A stretch of 64,000 bases of DNA from Clostridiales bacterium (GTDB lineage Bacteria; Bacillota; Clostridia; Christensenellales; Aristaeellaceae). The position numbers were made by a program, and so were the translations under genes. The stretch covers positions 55,485 through 119,484 of the forward strand of contig SVHC01000003.1 of assembly GCA_015056055.1 (NCBI GenBank). The letters are read 5' to 3'. The number at the start of each line of letters is the position of its first letter. Position 1 is the first letter of the stretch. Shown piece after piece: positions 44,050 through 51,078 of the stretch. Below the pieces are notes generated by a model. That model had not been told where the DNA came from and did no database searches. It saw only the letters and a program-made list of their open reading frames with translations.

Positions 44050-45015
44050 TTGTCACAACCGAAGCTTAGTGAACTTGCCAAAGGTGAAGGTCTGGATGGA
44101 TTCCTTCTCGTCCGCTCCGCTGCACAGCGCATGGGGCAGAACGGAAAAGCCTATCTGGACATGACTCTTGCCGATGCAACCGGCGATACAAATGCAAAAA
44201 TGTGGGATGCCGCAATGCCTGCGCCGCAGACCGGCAGCGTCATCCGCGTGCGCGGCGTAATGCTCGATTACAACGGAAAGCCGCAGTTCCGCGTGGACCG
44301 CATGCGTCCTTCCACCCCGGAGGACAATTTTGATCTGAGCATACTGGTCCCCGTTGCTCCTGAAAACCCGCAGGATATGCTCGACGATATCCTCAACCGC
44401 GTAGATGCCATTGCCGACCGCGAGCTGAAAAAGCTGGTCCTTCACCGTCTTGAAGAAGTGGGTGAGGAGATCATGTATTATCCCGCCGCGCAGAAGCTGC
44501 ACCATGCAGAGCGCAGCGGCCTTCTGCACCACATCACCGGAATGCTCCGCACCGCAGAGCGCATCTGCGAAGTATATCCCTTTTTGGATGCAGACCTTCT
44601 CGCGTCCGGCGTTATCCTGCATGACCTCGGCAAGATCACCGAAATGCGCTCCGACGAGATGGGTATCGTAAGCGAGTACACCGCCGAAGGACTTTTGCTC
44701 GGCCATCTGGTGACCGGCGTCGCCGCTCTCAGCCGCGCAGGCGAAAAACTCGGCACGCGCCCCGAACTGATCCTCATGCTTCAGCATATGATCATTTCGC
44801 ACCATGATCTACCGGAATTCGGCAGCCCGCGCCGCCCTATGTTCCCGGAAGCCGAAGTTCTGCATATTCTGGATCTGCTCGATGCGCGCATGTTCGAAAT
44901 GCCGCGCGAACTGCAGCAGGCTGCGCCCGGCGGCTTTACCGATAAAATCTGGTCGCTGGATCGCCGTCTGTACCGCCGCGAAAATCCCGTGGCCGACGAT
45001 GCAATTCCGTTCTAA
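44050..45015 (+). CDS. YhaM-like 3'-5' exoribonuclease (OB fold plus HD domain)
   Basis: 321 residues: an OB-fold nucleic-acid-binding part (about 15-90, AYLDMTLADATGDTNAKMWD) and an HD metal-hydrolase domain with HHAERSGLLHH (151-161) and the HD pair H191-D192 in ILHDLGKITE. This is the organisation of B. subtilis YhaM. The start is TTG at 44050 behind AGAGGTG. Processes RNA or short oligonucleotides. Monocistronic, ahead of tRNA-Thr. Confidence 0.9.
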   Translation: MSQPKLSELAKGEGLDGFLLVRSAAQRMGQNGKAYLDMTLADATGDTNAKMWDAAMPAPQTGSVIRVRGVMLDYNGKPQFRVDRMRPSTPEDNFDLSILVPVAPENPQDMLDDILNRVDAIADRELKKLVLHRLEEVGEEIMYYPAAQKLHHAERSGLLHHITGMLRTAERICEVYPFLDADLLASGVILHDLGKITEMRSDEMGIVSEYTAEGLLLGHLVTGVAALSRAGEKLGTRPELILMLQHMIISHHDLPEFGSPRRPMFPEAEVLHILDLLDARMFEMPRELQQAAPGGFTDKIWSLDRRLYRRENPVADDAIPF

Positions 45016-45043
45016 CTTTATTTGTAAAATATCCGAAAACCCA

Positions 45044-45072
45044 TTGACTTTATCACACATTTAGTGTAATAT
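45044..45072 (+). promoter_or_regulatory. promoter of tRNA-Thr copy 1
   Basis: TTGACT (45044-45049), 17-bp spacer, TAATAT (45067-45072). Confidence 0.75.
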
Positions 45073-45095
45073 AAATCGTGCGTTGCGGCGCACGT

Positions 45096-45172
45096 GCTGA
45101 TGTAGCTCAGCCGGTAGAGCGCATCCTTGGTAAGGATGAGGTTCACGAGTTCGATTCTCGTCATCAGCTCCA
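45096..45172 (+). tRNA. tRNA-Thr (anticodon GGT), copy 1, CCA encoded
   Basis: Acceptor GCTGATG/CATCAGC, D-arm GCTC..GAGC, anticodon stem CATCC/GGATG with loop TTGGTAA (anticodon GGT, codons ACC/ACU), T-arm ACGAG-TTCGATT-CTCGT, discriminator T, CCA 45170-45172. Identical to copy 2 at 48706-48782. Confidence 0.97.
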
Positions 45173-45173
45173 T

Positions 45174-45203
45174 AAAGCAGTCTGAAAAGACTGCTTTTTC
45201 TTT
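45174..45203 (+). terminator. terminator of tRNA-Thr copy 1
   Basis: AAAGCAGTCT-GAAA-AGACTGCTTT with T-run. The same hairpin follows copy 2 (48784-48813). Confidence 0.85.
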
Positions 45204-45217
45204 GTTTATAGCGAAAA

Positions 45218-45251
45218 CGAAGGATTCCTATACGGAACCCTTCGTTTTTTA
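45218..45251. terminator. second hairpin, duplicated with the tRNA
   Basis: ACGAAGGATTCC / GGAACCCTTCGT stem; on the minus strand it can terminate the ATPase message. Nearly the same hairpin recurs at 48831-48860, after the second tRNA. Confidence 0.75.
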
Positions 45252-45283
45252 TCCTCTTACATCCTTTTTCCCACTTCTTGTAA

Positions 45284-46573
45284 TCAAATACATTTCACCG
45301 CATACAGAGGCAGATTGGTCAGCCATTCTTCCTCCTGATAATTCTTCATGGAAATACGCACGGCATATTCCGGTTCATACTTCCGGCAATATGCTTTCAG
45401 GCTCTTCGCCTGCTGATTCGTTTCTGCCTTTACTTCTACAGGAACAACATTCTTTCCTTTCTGGATCATAAAGTCCATTTCAAATGTAGCGGTTTCGGTG
45501 GCAAAGTAGTACGGCGTATATTCGGTTTCAGCAACCAGTTCCTGAAGAACGAACTGCTCCGTCAGCGCACCCTTGAATTCAACGAAAATTTCATTGCCCT
45601 CCAGAATGGATTCGGCATCCAAATCACTCAGTGCCCCCAGCAGACCCACGTCCAGCAGGAACAGCTTAAAAGCAGCAAAATCAATGTAGGCTTTCAGCGG
45701 CACAGCCGGCTTGTTCACACGATATACCTTGGTAATCAATCCGCAGTCCAGCAACCATTCAATGGCAATTTCAAAATCCTTCATTCTGGCTCCGGTTTTG
45801 ATCTGACCAAAGAAGAACTTCTTATTTTCTTTGGCAAGCTGCATCGGGATAGAATTCCACACCATCCGAATCCTTGCCAGTTCTGCATTGGTTGCATGTT
45901 TGCCAAAGTCATCCTCGTACTGCTCCAGAATACTTTTCTGCATCCTGCGTACTTCCTGATAATCCTTGTGCTGCGCAAAATACTGAACAATTTCCGGCAT
46001 ACCGCCAACGTAATAGTAATTTTTCAGCCAGAAGATATACTTACTGCTGAAATCAGACATCAGAGGATGATTCTTCTCTGTAATAAGCGCAGCCAGCTGT
46101 TCCTCGTCCATCGCCTCAAGAAATTCCCGGAAACTCATCGGATGCAGCTCTATAGAATCAACTTTACCAACAGGGTAAGATACACCCTCGTGAATTGCAA
46201 CACCCAGAAGAGAACCTGCTGCGATGACAGCATACTCAGGCGCATTTTCGCAGAAATATTTCAGCGATTCCAGTGCGCGAGGCGCTTCCTGAATTTCATC
46301 GAAGATGATCAGCGTATCGTCGGGTGTCACTTCAACTTTGGCCTCGATATTGATGTTCATAATGATGCGCTCAATATCGTAATCGTCATCGAAAACACGC
46401 TTCATACGCTGGTTATTGTAGAAGGTAACATAGGCAACCTTGGCAAAGTGCTGTCTGCCGAACTCCTTCATCAACCAAGTCTTACCGACCTGACGCGCAC
46501 CTTTCAGAATGAGAGGTTTCCTGTTCGGCTTGTTCTTCCATTCCACAAGCTGCTGCATTGCATATCTCTTCAT
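45284..46573 (-). CDS. AAA ATPase with DUF4143 C-terminus
   Basis: 429 residues. Walker A GARQVGKT (25-32), Walker B LIIFDEIQE with D92-E93, sensor-like AAGSLLGVAI, then the DUF4143 half with a PD-(D/E)XK-like end (TATFEMDFMIQ, VVPVEVKAETN). This is the large AAA_14/DUF4143 family, common in multiple copies in gut anaerobes. Its role is unknown; defence, nuclease-like and toxin links have been discussed but none can be asserted here. ATG at 46573, GGAGG upstream. It sits alone between tRNA-Thr and a tRNA-Thr 3' fragment. Confidence 0.93.
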   Translation of the reverse strand: MKRYAMQQLVEWKNKPNRKPLILKGARQVGKTWLMKEFGRQHFAKVAYVTFYNNQRMKRVFDDDYDIERIIMNINIEAKVEVTPDDTLIIFDEIQEAPRALESLKYFCENAPEYAVIAAGSLLGVAIHEGVSYPVGKVDSIELHPMSFREFLEAMDEEQLAALITEKNHPLMSDFSSKYIFWLKNYYYVGGMPEIVQYFAQHKDYQEVRRMQKSILEQYEDDFGKHATNAELARIRMVWNSIPMQLAKENKKFFFGQIKTGARMKDFEIAIEWLLDCGLITKVYRVNKPAVPLKAYIDFAAFKLFLLDVGLLGALSDLDAESILEGNEIFVEFKGALTEQFVLQELVAETEYTPYYFATETATFEMDFMIQKGKNVVPVEVKAETNQQAKSLKAYCRKYEPEYAVRISMKNYQEEEWLTNLPLYAVKCI

Positions 46574-46600
46574 TTTGCATCGCCTCCATCCCCTGATTCT

Positions 46601-46629
46601 ATTATACGCAATCGCGGCAGAAAGATCAA
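46601..46629 (-). promoter_or_regulatory. promoter of the AAA ATPase gene
   Basis: On the minus strand TTGATC (46629-46624), 17 bp, TATAAT (46606-46601). Confidence 0.8.
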
Positions 46630-46748
46630 CATTTTTTCATACAACTTTCTTAGTGTATATAACACTTTTTCAGAGCACTTTCATCCAAATAAATACACTT
46701 TTCATTACTCGTCACCTTAAGAGAATCATCGACGCATGATTCACCCCA

Positions 46749-46793
46749 TTGGTAAGGATGAGGTCACCGGTTCAAATCCGGTTATCAGCTCCA
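46749..46793 (+). pseudogene. tRNA-Thr 3' half (fragment from the anticodon loop on)
   Basis: TTGGTAAGGATGAGGTC, then T-arm ACCGG-TTCAAAT-CCGGT, acceptor strand TATCAGC, T, CCA. The 5' half is missing. T-arm and acceptor differ from the two intact copies here and match a different tRNA-Thr(GGT). A functional-looking terminator (46796-46824) follows, so it is the end of a once complete locus. Confidence 0.85.
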
Positions 46794-46852
46794 AAAAGCC
46801 AGTCAAAATGACTGGCTTTTCTTTTGCTTTTATCGCCTGTTTTAAATGAACC

Positions 46853-46895
46853 AAACGCCGTGAGGATTCCTTTCGAATGCTCTCACGGCGTTTTT
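46853..46895. terminator. terminator of the GH43 gene
   Basis: AAACGCCGTGAG / CTCACGGCGTTTTT stem; A and T flanks allow both directions. Confidence 0.8.
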
Positions 46896-46914
46896 CTCAA
46901 AATTCAGCAAATTT

Positions 46915-48480
46915 TCAGTTTTGGGCAGTGAACCAGAGCTTATCCATCTCGCAGACAGTACCCTCGGCATCGGAGCAGAACTCCAGATAGATTGCCTTTC
47001 GGCCGGTCAGAGCGCTGACAGGAACAGCGATTTCGCGGAAAGCATTCGTTCCATCCAGTGCGCCAGTACCAATAAGGGTTCTAGGCTGCTCCGGCGCGAA
47101 ATAGGATTCCTTCGGCTCAGCTGCATAGACATTAATTGTGCCGGCAGCGCAATCCTTGAGCAGGAGCGTCAGATACAGCTTTTCGCCCGCTTTAATGCCC
47201 TCACGGAAGTTGAAATATTTGTATCCAAGCCAGCTGTGGTTCTTCAAATTGGTCACAAGATACCGGTCTTCACGCACGCTGGCAGGATCAAAATCCAGCG
47301 TAGGATTGACATCGAAGGTATAGCTGCCCAGACCAAAGCAAGCGCTGACAGCATACTGCCTTTCATAGGGATTCAATCCCGCCGTCCGGAAGCCCTGAGA
47401 AGTGACCTCCGCCTGATCAATAATCAGCTTTTCCCCTTCAATGCGCAGATTGATGGCTTCCGCCATTGCCTGCCGGGCGCTGCCCAGGTTCGTCTCGCGA
47501 TGATAAACCTGATACCACTGACCATTGGTTTCAATCATTCCGCCATGGTTATTTCCGCCCTTGTAGGTGGCGACAATTTCGCCGGAATAGGGATCCTTGA
47601 TGAACTCGCCGCGGTTGTCGATGATGGTGCCGCCGAACTGCCATGTATTGCCCATTCCGGGGTCGCCGTAAGGATTGTCGCTGTAGGCATATCCAATCTC
47701 TGCCAGACTGCCGATGCCGGGCTGGTCGTCCGTTTTGGCATAGGACAGCACATAGAAGCTGCCGACCTTTCGGATAGAAGGACCTTCAAAGAAATAGAAG
47801 GGCGCCAGATTTCTGTGCGGCATGGTATCATTTCCGTTTTCCGCACAGCTGTGGCCGATCGGTACATGGACCGTACCTTCAATCTTTTTCAGCGTGATGG
47901 GATCCAGTTCACAGGCGAATGCCGTACGCTCGCTCTCAACAGACCAGTACAGATAGACCCTCTGGTTTCCGTTTTCATCCTTTATATCATCCACCAGAAC
48001 AGCCGGATCAAAGCCGGAGCCGATGTATCGGGGATTGGTATAGGGGCCTTCGGGCCTGTCGCTTTCCGCCGCGAAAATATGCTTGGTCGCGGAGGTAAAG
48101 ACGAACATCCAATAGGTTTTGCTCTGGGGATGATAGATCACATCGGGAGCAAAAAGGTGCTCCGTTTCGGGATGGTAGGTTATCTGCGCTGCGTTTTCCG
48201 GGGTAAAGACCATACCGTCCAGCTGATTGATATGGAACGCCACGCCGTCATGTCGCCAGTTTGTCAAATCATCCACCGGCGCAGACCAGACTACATGATC
48301 GGGGCCGCAGCAGCAGTCTGCGCAGCTATCGTGAGATCCGTAAACATACATCCGTTTTTCCCCGGTAGCAGAATCCGTGAATATGCGGGGCTCACCATCC
48401 GGAATACGCTCCCACGGCTCCATGAACGGATTTCCCAAAGACCCCTTCCCGGCAGTGCATCTGTTCAGTTCGTTTTCCAT
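46915..48480 (-). CDS. GH43 glycosidase with C-terminal CBM6-like domain
   Basis: 521 residues. The five-bladed propeller (about 25-375) has the GH43 blocks GEPRIFTD, RMYVYGSHD, FAPDVIYH, FEGPSIRKVGSFYVLSY and NNHGGMIE. The last 130 residues (SCFGLGSYTFDVNP to MDKLWFTAQ) look like a carbohydrate-binding beta-sandwich of the CBM6 type. It probably removes arabinofuranose or xylose. No signal peptide. ATG at 48480 follows AGCAGGAG; reading further upstream would translate a tRNA fragment. Specificity among GH43 subfamilies is open. Confidence 0.9.
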   Translation of the reverse strand: MENELNRCTAGKGSLGNPFMEPWERIPDGEPRIFTDSATGEKRMYVYGSHDSCADCCCGPDHVVWSAPVDDLTNWRHDGVAFHINQLDGMVFTPENAAQITYHPETEHLFAPDVIYHPQSKTYWMFVFTSATKHIFAAESDRPEGPYTNPRYIGSGFDPAVLVDDIKDENGNQRVYLYWSVESERTAFACELDPITLKKIEGTVHVPIGHSCAENGNDTMPHRNLAPFYFFEGPSIRKVGSFYVLSYAKTDDQPGIGSLAEIGYAYSDNPYGDPGMGNTWQFGGTIIDNRGEFIKDPYSGEIVATYKGGNNHGGMIETNGQWYQVYHRETNLGSARQAMAEAINLRIEGEKLIIDQAEVTSQGFRTAGLNPYERQYAVSACFGLGSYTFDVNPTLDFDPASVREDRYLVTNLKNHSWLGYKYFNFREGIKAGEKLYLTLLLKDCAAGTINVYAAEPKESYFAPEQPRTLIGTGALDGTNAFREIAVPVSALTGRKAIYLEFCSDAEGTVCEMDKLWFTAQN

Positions 48481-48519
48481 TATTTCTTCTCCTGCTGTTT
48501 TACGAAATTCTTTAGCTCT

Positions 48520-48548
48520 ATTATATTGCTTTGGAAGCAATCTTTCAA
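48520..48548 (-). promoter_or_regulatory. GH43 promoter containing a 17-bp palindrome
   Basis: On the minus strand TTGAAA (48548-48543), 17 bp, TATAAT (48525-48520). The spacer is almost wholly filled by ATTGCTTTGGAAGCAAT (48525-48541), a perfect 7-3-7 palindrome, the expected form of a repressor operator. Confidence 0.7.
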
Positions 48549-48576
48549 GGCGCAAAATCGCATAAGGCGCAGTCAC

Positions 48577-48602
48577 AGGTTCGATTCTCGCCGTCAACTC
48601 CA
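48577..48602 (+). pseudogene. degenerate tRNA 3' fragment
   Basis: AGGTTCGATTCTCG, then CCGTCAACTCCA: a T-loop consensus and an acceptor end with CCA, but the T-stem cannot pair and nothing upstream folds. It looks like a chimeric tRNA remnant about 100 bp ahead of the second intact tRNA-Thr. Confidence 0.65.
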
Positions 48603-48649
48603 TAATTCGACAATTTTAAAAAGAATTCACAGTGATTCTTCCGCAAAAA

Positions 48650-48685
48650 CCTATTGACTTTTTGCCGCAACTGTTGTAATATAGT
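48650..48685 (+). promoter_or_regulatory. promoter of tRNA-Thr copy 2
   Basis: TTGACT, 17-bp spacer (TTTTGCCGCAACTGTTG), TAATAT; same -35, spacing and -10 as copy 1. Confidence 0.75.
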
Positions 48686-48705
48686 ACATGCGTTGCGATA
48701 CGTAT

Positions 48706-48782
48706 GCTGATGTAGCTCAGCCGGTAGAGCGCATCCTTGGTAAGGATGAGGTTCACGAGTTCGATTCTCGTCATCAGCTCCA
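48706..48782 (+). tRNA. tRNA-Thr (anticodon GGT), copy 2, CCA encoded
   Basis: Identical in sequence to copy 1 over all 77 bases; CCA at 48780-48782. Flanking hairpins are duplicated too. Confidence 0.97.
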
Positions 48783-48783
48783 T

Positions 48784-48813
48784 AAAGCAGTCTGAAAAGA
48801 CTGCTTTTTCTTT
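48784..48813 (+). terminator. terminator of tRNA-Thr copy 2
   Basis: AAAGCAGTCT-GAAA-AGACTGCTTT with T-run, as in copy 1. Confidence 0.85.
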
Positions 48814-48916
48814 TGTTCATAGTAAATTTGCGAAGGATTCCTATACGGAATCCTTTGTTTTTATATTCTACGCCGCTTATATCGTTTGGGCATAATGTCC
48901 ATCATACTTGTTCCCT

Positions 48917-48945
48917 TGACGCATTTGCCATTTTGTAGTAATATA
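48917..48945 (+). promoter_or_regulatory. promoter of the secreted protein at 48984
   Basis: TTGACG (48917-48922), 17-bp spacer, TAATAT (48940-48945). Confidence 0.75.
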
Positions 48946-48983
48946 TACATTAACAATACTTCAAATTGAAGGGAAGGATTTTG

Positions 48984-49682
48984 ATGAAAAAAACTCTGGT
49001 TTTGATGCTTGTTCTGGCACTCGTTGTATGCTCTCTTCCTGCATTCGCAGCCGGAAAATTGAGCGTTGAACAGGAAGACTTCCACGTGATTCAAAATTAC
49101 AGCGTATTCGGCTATGCCTATGCCAAAGTAGCCAACGTCGGAGACCGTCCGATTAAAATCAATACCGGACTTCTTGAAATTTTTAACGCAGACGGAGAAG
49201 CTTTGACCTCCACCGACTACTATACCGAATACGCAGAGTATCTGCAGCCCGGCGAGTATACCTACATCTGGCTGTACGACGAAGTCGAAGATGTTGAACC
49301 CGGCGACGTAGACGACTATCTGCTGACTGCAACCGGAAAAGCAGATACCGATTATGTTTCCTACAGATTCCCGTGCGTCGCTTCTTACGAACCCAATGTA
49401 GAGGAAGGTTATTGGACCTATAACTACATGTATGCGACCTTCACCAACGATACCGACGAACCCGTATATGATATCAGTATTGTACTGGCGCTCCTGGATG
49501 CCGATGGTCATATCCTTTATATTGATGACGCACACATGTATAGCGATAAAGCAGTAATGCCCGGCAGTTCTATTACGGTTCGCTGCGATGTAAGCTCCTA
49601 TTTCATCGAATACTTTGAAAAGAACGGATTGGTTCCCGCATCCGTAGACGCTATTGCATATGTAAATATCGAGCAGGAATAA
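48984..49682 (+). CDS. secreted protein with two immunoglobulin-like domains
   Basis: 232 residues: signal peptide MKKTLVLMLVLALVVCSLPA ending at AFA-AG (about 23), then two similar beta-rich halves. The first has YSVFGYAYAKVANVGDRPIK and the second TYNYMYATFTNDTDEPVYDI, both of the FxLYD-like type in which a conserved aromatic-rich strand precedes an N-D or N-V turn. No lipobox cysteine at the cleavage site and no sorting signal, so it is probably released. ATG at 48984 follows GGGAAGGA. Single gene. Function unknown. Confidence 0.82.
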   Translation: MKKTLVLMLVLALVVCSLPAFAAGKLSVEQEDFHVIQNYSVFGYAYAKVANVGDRPIKINTGLLEIFNADGEALTSTDYYTEYAEYLQPGEYTYIWLYDEVEDVEPGDVDDYLLTATGKADTDYVSYRFPCVASYEPNVEEGYWTYNYMYATFTNDTDEPVYDISIVLALLDADGHILYIDDAHMYSDKAVMPGSSITVRCDVSSYFIEYFEKNGLVPASVDAIAYVNIEQE

Positions 49683-49691
49683 TCGGTTCCC

Positions 49692-49724
49692 AAAAAGCAG
49701 AAACTTTCGTTTCTGCTTTTTCTT
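49692..49724 (+). terminator. terminator of the secreted protein gene
   Basis: AAAAAGCAGAAAC-TTTC-GTTTCTGCTTTTT stem-loop with T-run. Confidence 0.85.
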
Positions 49725-49753
49725 TTGCATACTTTGGAGTTATCTGCTATAAT
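49725..49753 (+). promoter_or_regulatory. promoter of the tRNA-like RNA
   Basis: TTGCAT (49725-49730), 17-bp spacer, TATAAT (49748-49753). The RNA would start at about 49760. Confidence 0.75.
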
Positions 49754-49760
49754 TTAGGCA

Positions 49761-49833
49761 GTGATGCGCGAAAGACCGGGATCGCTGTGTTCATACCACC
49801 GGGGTTCGGTTCGACTCCGAATATACGCATCAC
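49761..49833 (+). ncRNA. tRNA-like small RNA of about 73 nt
   Basis: Closing stem GTGATGCG/CGCATCAC is 8 bp and perfect; a T-arm TTCGG-TTCGACT-CCGAA and a loop TTCATAC (anticodon-like CAT) between GTG and CAC are present. But TATA is left unpaired between T-arm and acceptor, the D-arm is not canonical, there is no CCA, and a run of seven T follows directly. It is therefore either a degenerate tRNA or a tRNA-shaped RNA ending at its own terminator. Strong promoter immediately upstream. Confidence 0.6.
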
Positions 49834-49899
49834 TTTTTTTGAATAAAGACAATTCCGGATTCTGATTTCCATTTCCGTCGGACAAACGAGGTGCAGAAC

Positions 49900-50910
49900 A
49901 TGAAACTCCACGAATGGTTCAAAGGCAAAAACGGCATGATGGTGCACTGGGGACTTTACTCCCTGCTGGCGGGCGATTACCGCGGGCAGAGAAGCGCAAG
50001 CTATGCCGAATGGATTCAGTCCTATATGCGCATTCCGAACGAGGAATATGCAAGACTTGCAACCGCATTCAATCCGGTTTATTTCAACGCGGAGGAATGG
50101 GTGCGCCTTGCCAAGGAATGCGGCATGGATTACCTCGTTATCACCAGCAAGCACCATGACGGATTCGCGCTTTTCAAATCCCACGCAAGCAAGTTCAACA
50201 TGGTCGACGCCACGCCCTTCGGACGCGACATTATTGCCGAGCTTGCCGAAGGCTGCTACAAGCACGGCCTGAAATTCGGCCTGTACTATTCGCAGGACCT
50301 CGACTGGCATCATCCCCACGGCGGCGGTTATCTTTCTGACCCCAAATGGTGCTCCGGCACGTCGTGGGACAACAACTGGGATTTTCCGGACCAGAAGAAT
50401 AAGGATTTTGATATCTGCTTCCGCGAAAAGATTCATCCTCAGGTGGAAGAGATTCTCAAAAATTACGGCGAACTGTGCCTCATCTGGTTCGACGTGCCCA
50501 TGACGCTGAAAGAGGACCATGCCCGCACCCTATATGACACGATCAAGCGCTATCAGCCCGAATGCCTGATCAATTCCCGGCTGGGTCACGGCGCATATGA
50601 CTATGTATCCCTCGGCGACAACGAAATTCCCGAAAAAGTGCCCGAAACCTTCGATGCCAATCTCGACATGAACTTTATCGGCGGCTTCAAACCCTCGCCC
50701 TACGGTCTGTATGAAACCGCAGCCACCCTCAATGATTCCTGGGGCTATTGTGCATGGGATCACAACTGGAAGTCCCCCGAGCGTGTAGCCGAAATCCGCA
50801 AACATCTCAACAGCCTAGGCATCAATTATCTTCTCAATGTCGGCCCCGACTGGCTCGGCAGAATCCCGCTCGTTTCGCAGGAAATTCTGCGCAAGGCGGC
50901 AAAGCTGTAA
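49900..50910 (+). CDS. GH29 alpha-L-fucosidase, catalytic domain only
   Basis: 336 residues of the GH29 TIM barrel: MMVHWGLYSLL, ITSKHHDGFALF, GLYYSQDLDWHHP and nucleophile D198 in LIWFDVP. ATG at 49900 follows GAGGTG; a GTG at 49891 is an alternative. Compared with typical GH29 enzymes (about 450-600 residues) the C-terminal beta-sandwich is missing. No signal peptide. It removes terminal alpha-fucose, as on host or plant glycans. It is monocistronic, just after the tRNA-like RNA. Confidence 0.93.
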   Translation: MKLHEWFKGKNGMMVHWGLYSLLAGDYRGQRSASYAEWIQSYMRIPNEEYARLATAFNPVYFNAEEWVRLAKECGMDYLVITSKHHDGFALFKSHASKFNMVDATPFGRDIIAELAEGCYKHGLKFGLYYSQDLDWHHPHGGGYLSDPKWCSGTSWDNNWDFPDQKNKDFDICFREKIHPQVEEILKNYGELCLIWFDVPMTLKEDHARTLYDTIKRYQPECLINSRLGHGAYDYVSLGDNEIPEKVPETFDANLDMNFIGGFKPSPYGLYETAATLNDSWGYCAWDHNWKSPERVAEIRKHLNSLGINYLLNVGPDWLGRIPLVSQEILRKAAKL

Positions 50911-50922
50911 AACTTTCACAAG

Positions 50923-50964
50923 AAACCACCGTCAGAACAAAACTCATTCTGACGGTGGTTTTTC
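50923..50964 (+). terminator. terminator after the GH29 gene
   Basis: AAACCACCGTCAGAA / TTCTGACGGTGGTTTTT stem-loop. Confidence 0.85.
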
Positions 50965-51019
50965 GTCTGCAATTTCATAACGACAAACACACTTGCAACC
51001 GTAAAATATACCCTCCGCA

Positions 51020-51048
51020 TTGAAATATACTGATTTTTCTCATATAAT
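51020..51048 (+). promoter_or_regulatory. promoter of the giant LRR gene
   Basis: TTGAAA (51020-51025), 17-bp spacer, TATAAT (51043-51048). Confidence 0.8.
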
Positions 51049-51078
51049 AGTTGTATTACGTAACGGGGGTCTGATTCC

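Noticed and set aside
45284-46573. AAA ATPase as part of a defence island
   Set aside because: No other defence gene is adjacent, and the DUF4143 family is widespread without proven defence function.
49761-49833. tRNA-Sec
   Set aside because: An 8-bp acceptor is suggestive, but there is no long variable arm, no TCA anticodon in a seven-base loop and the length is too short.
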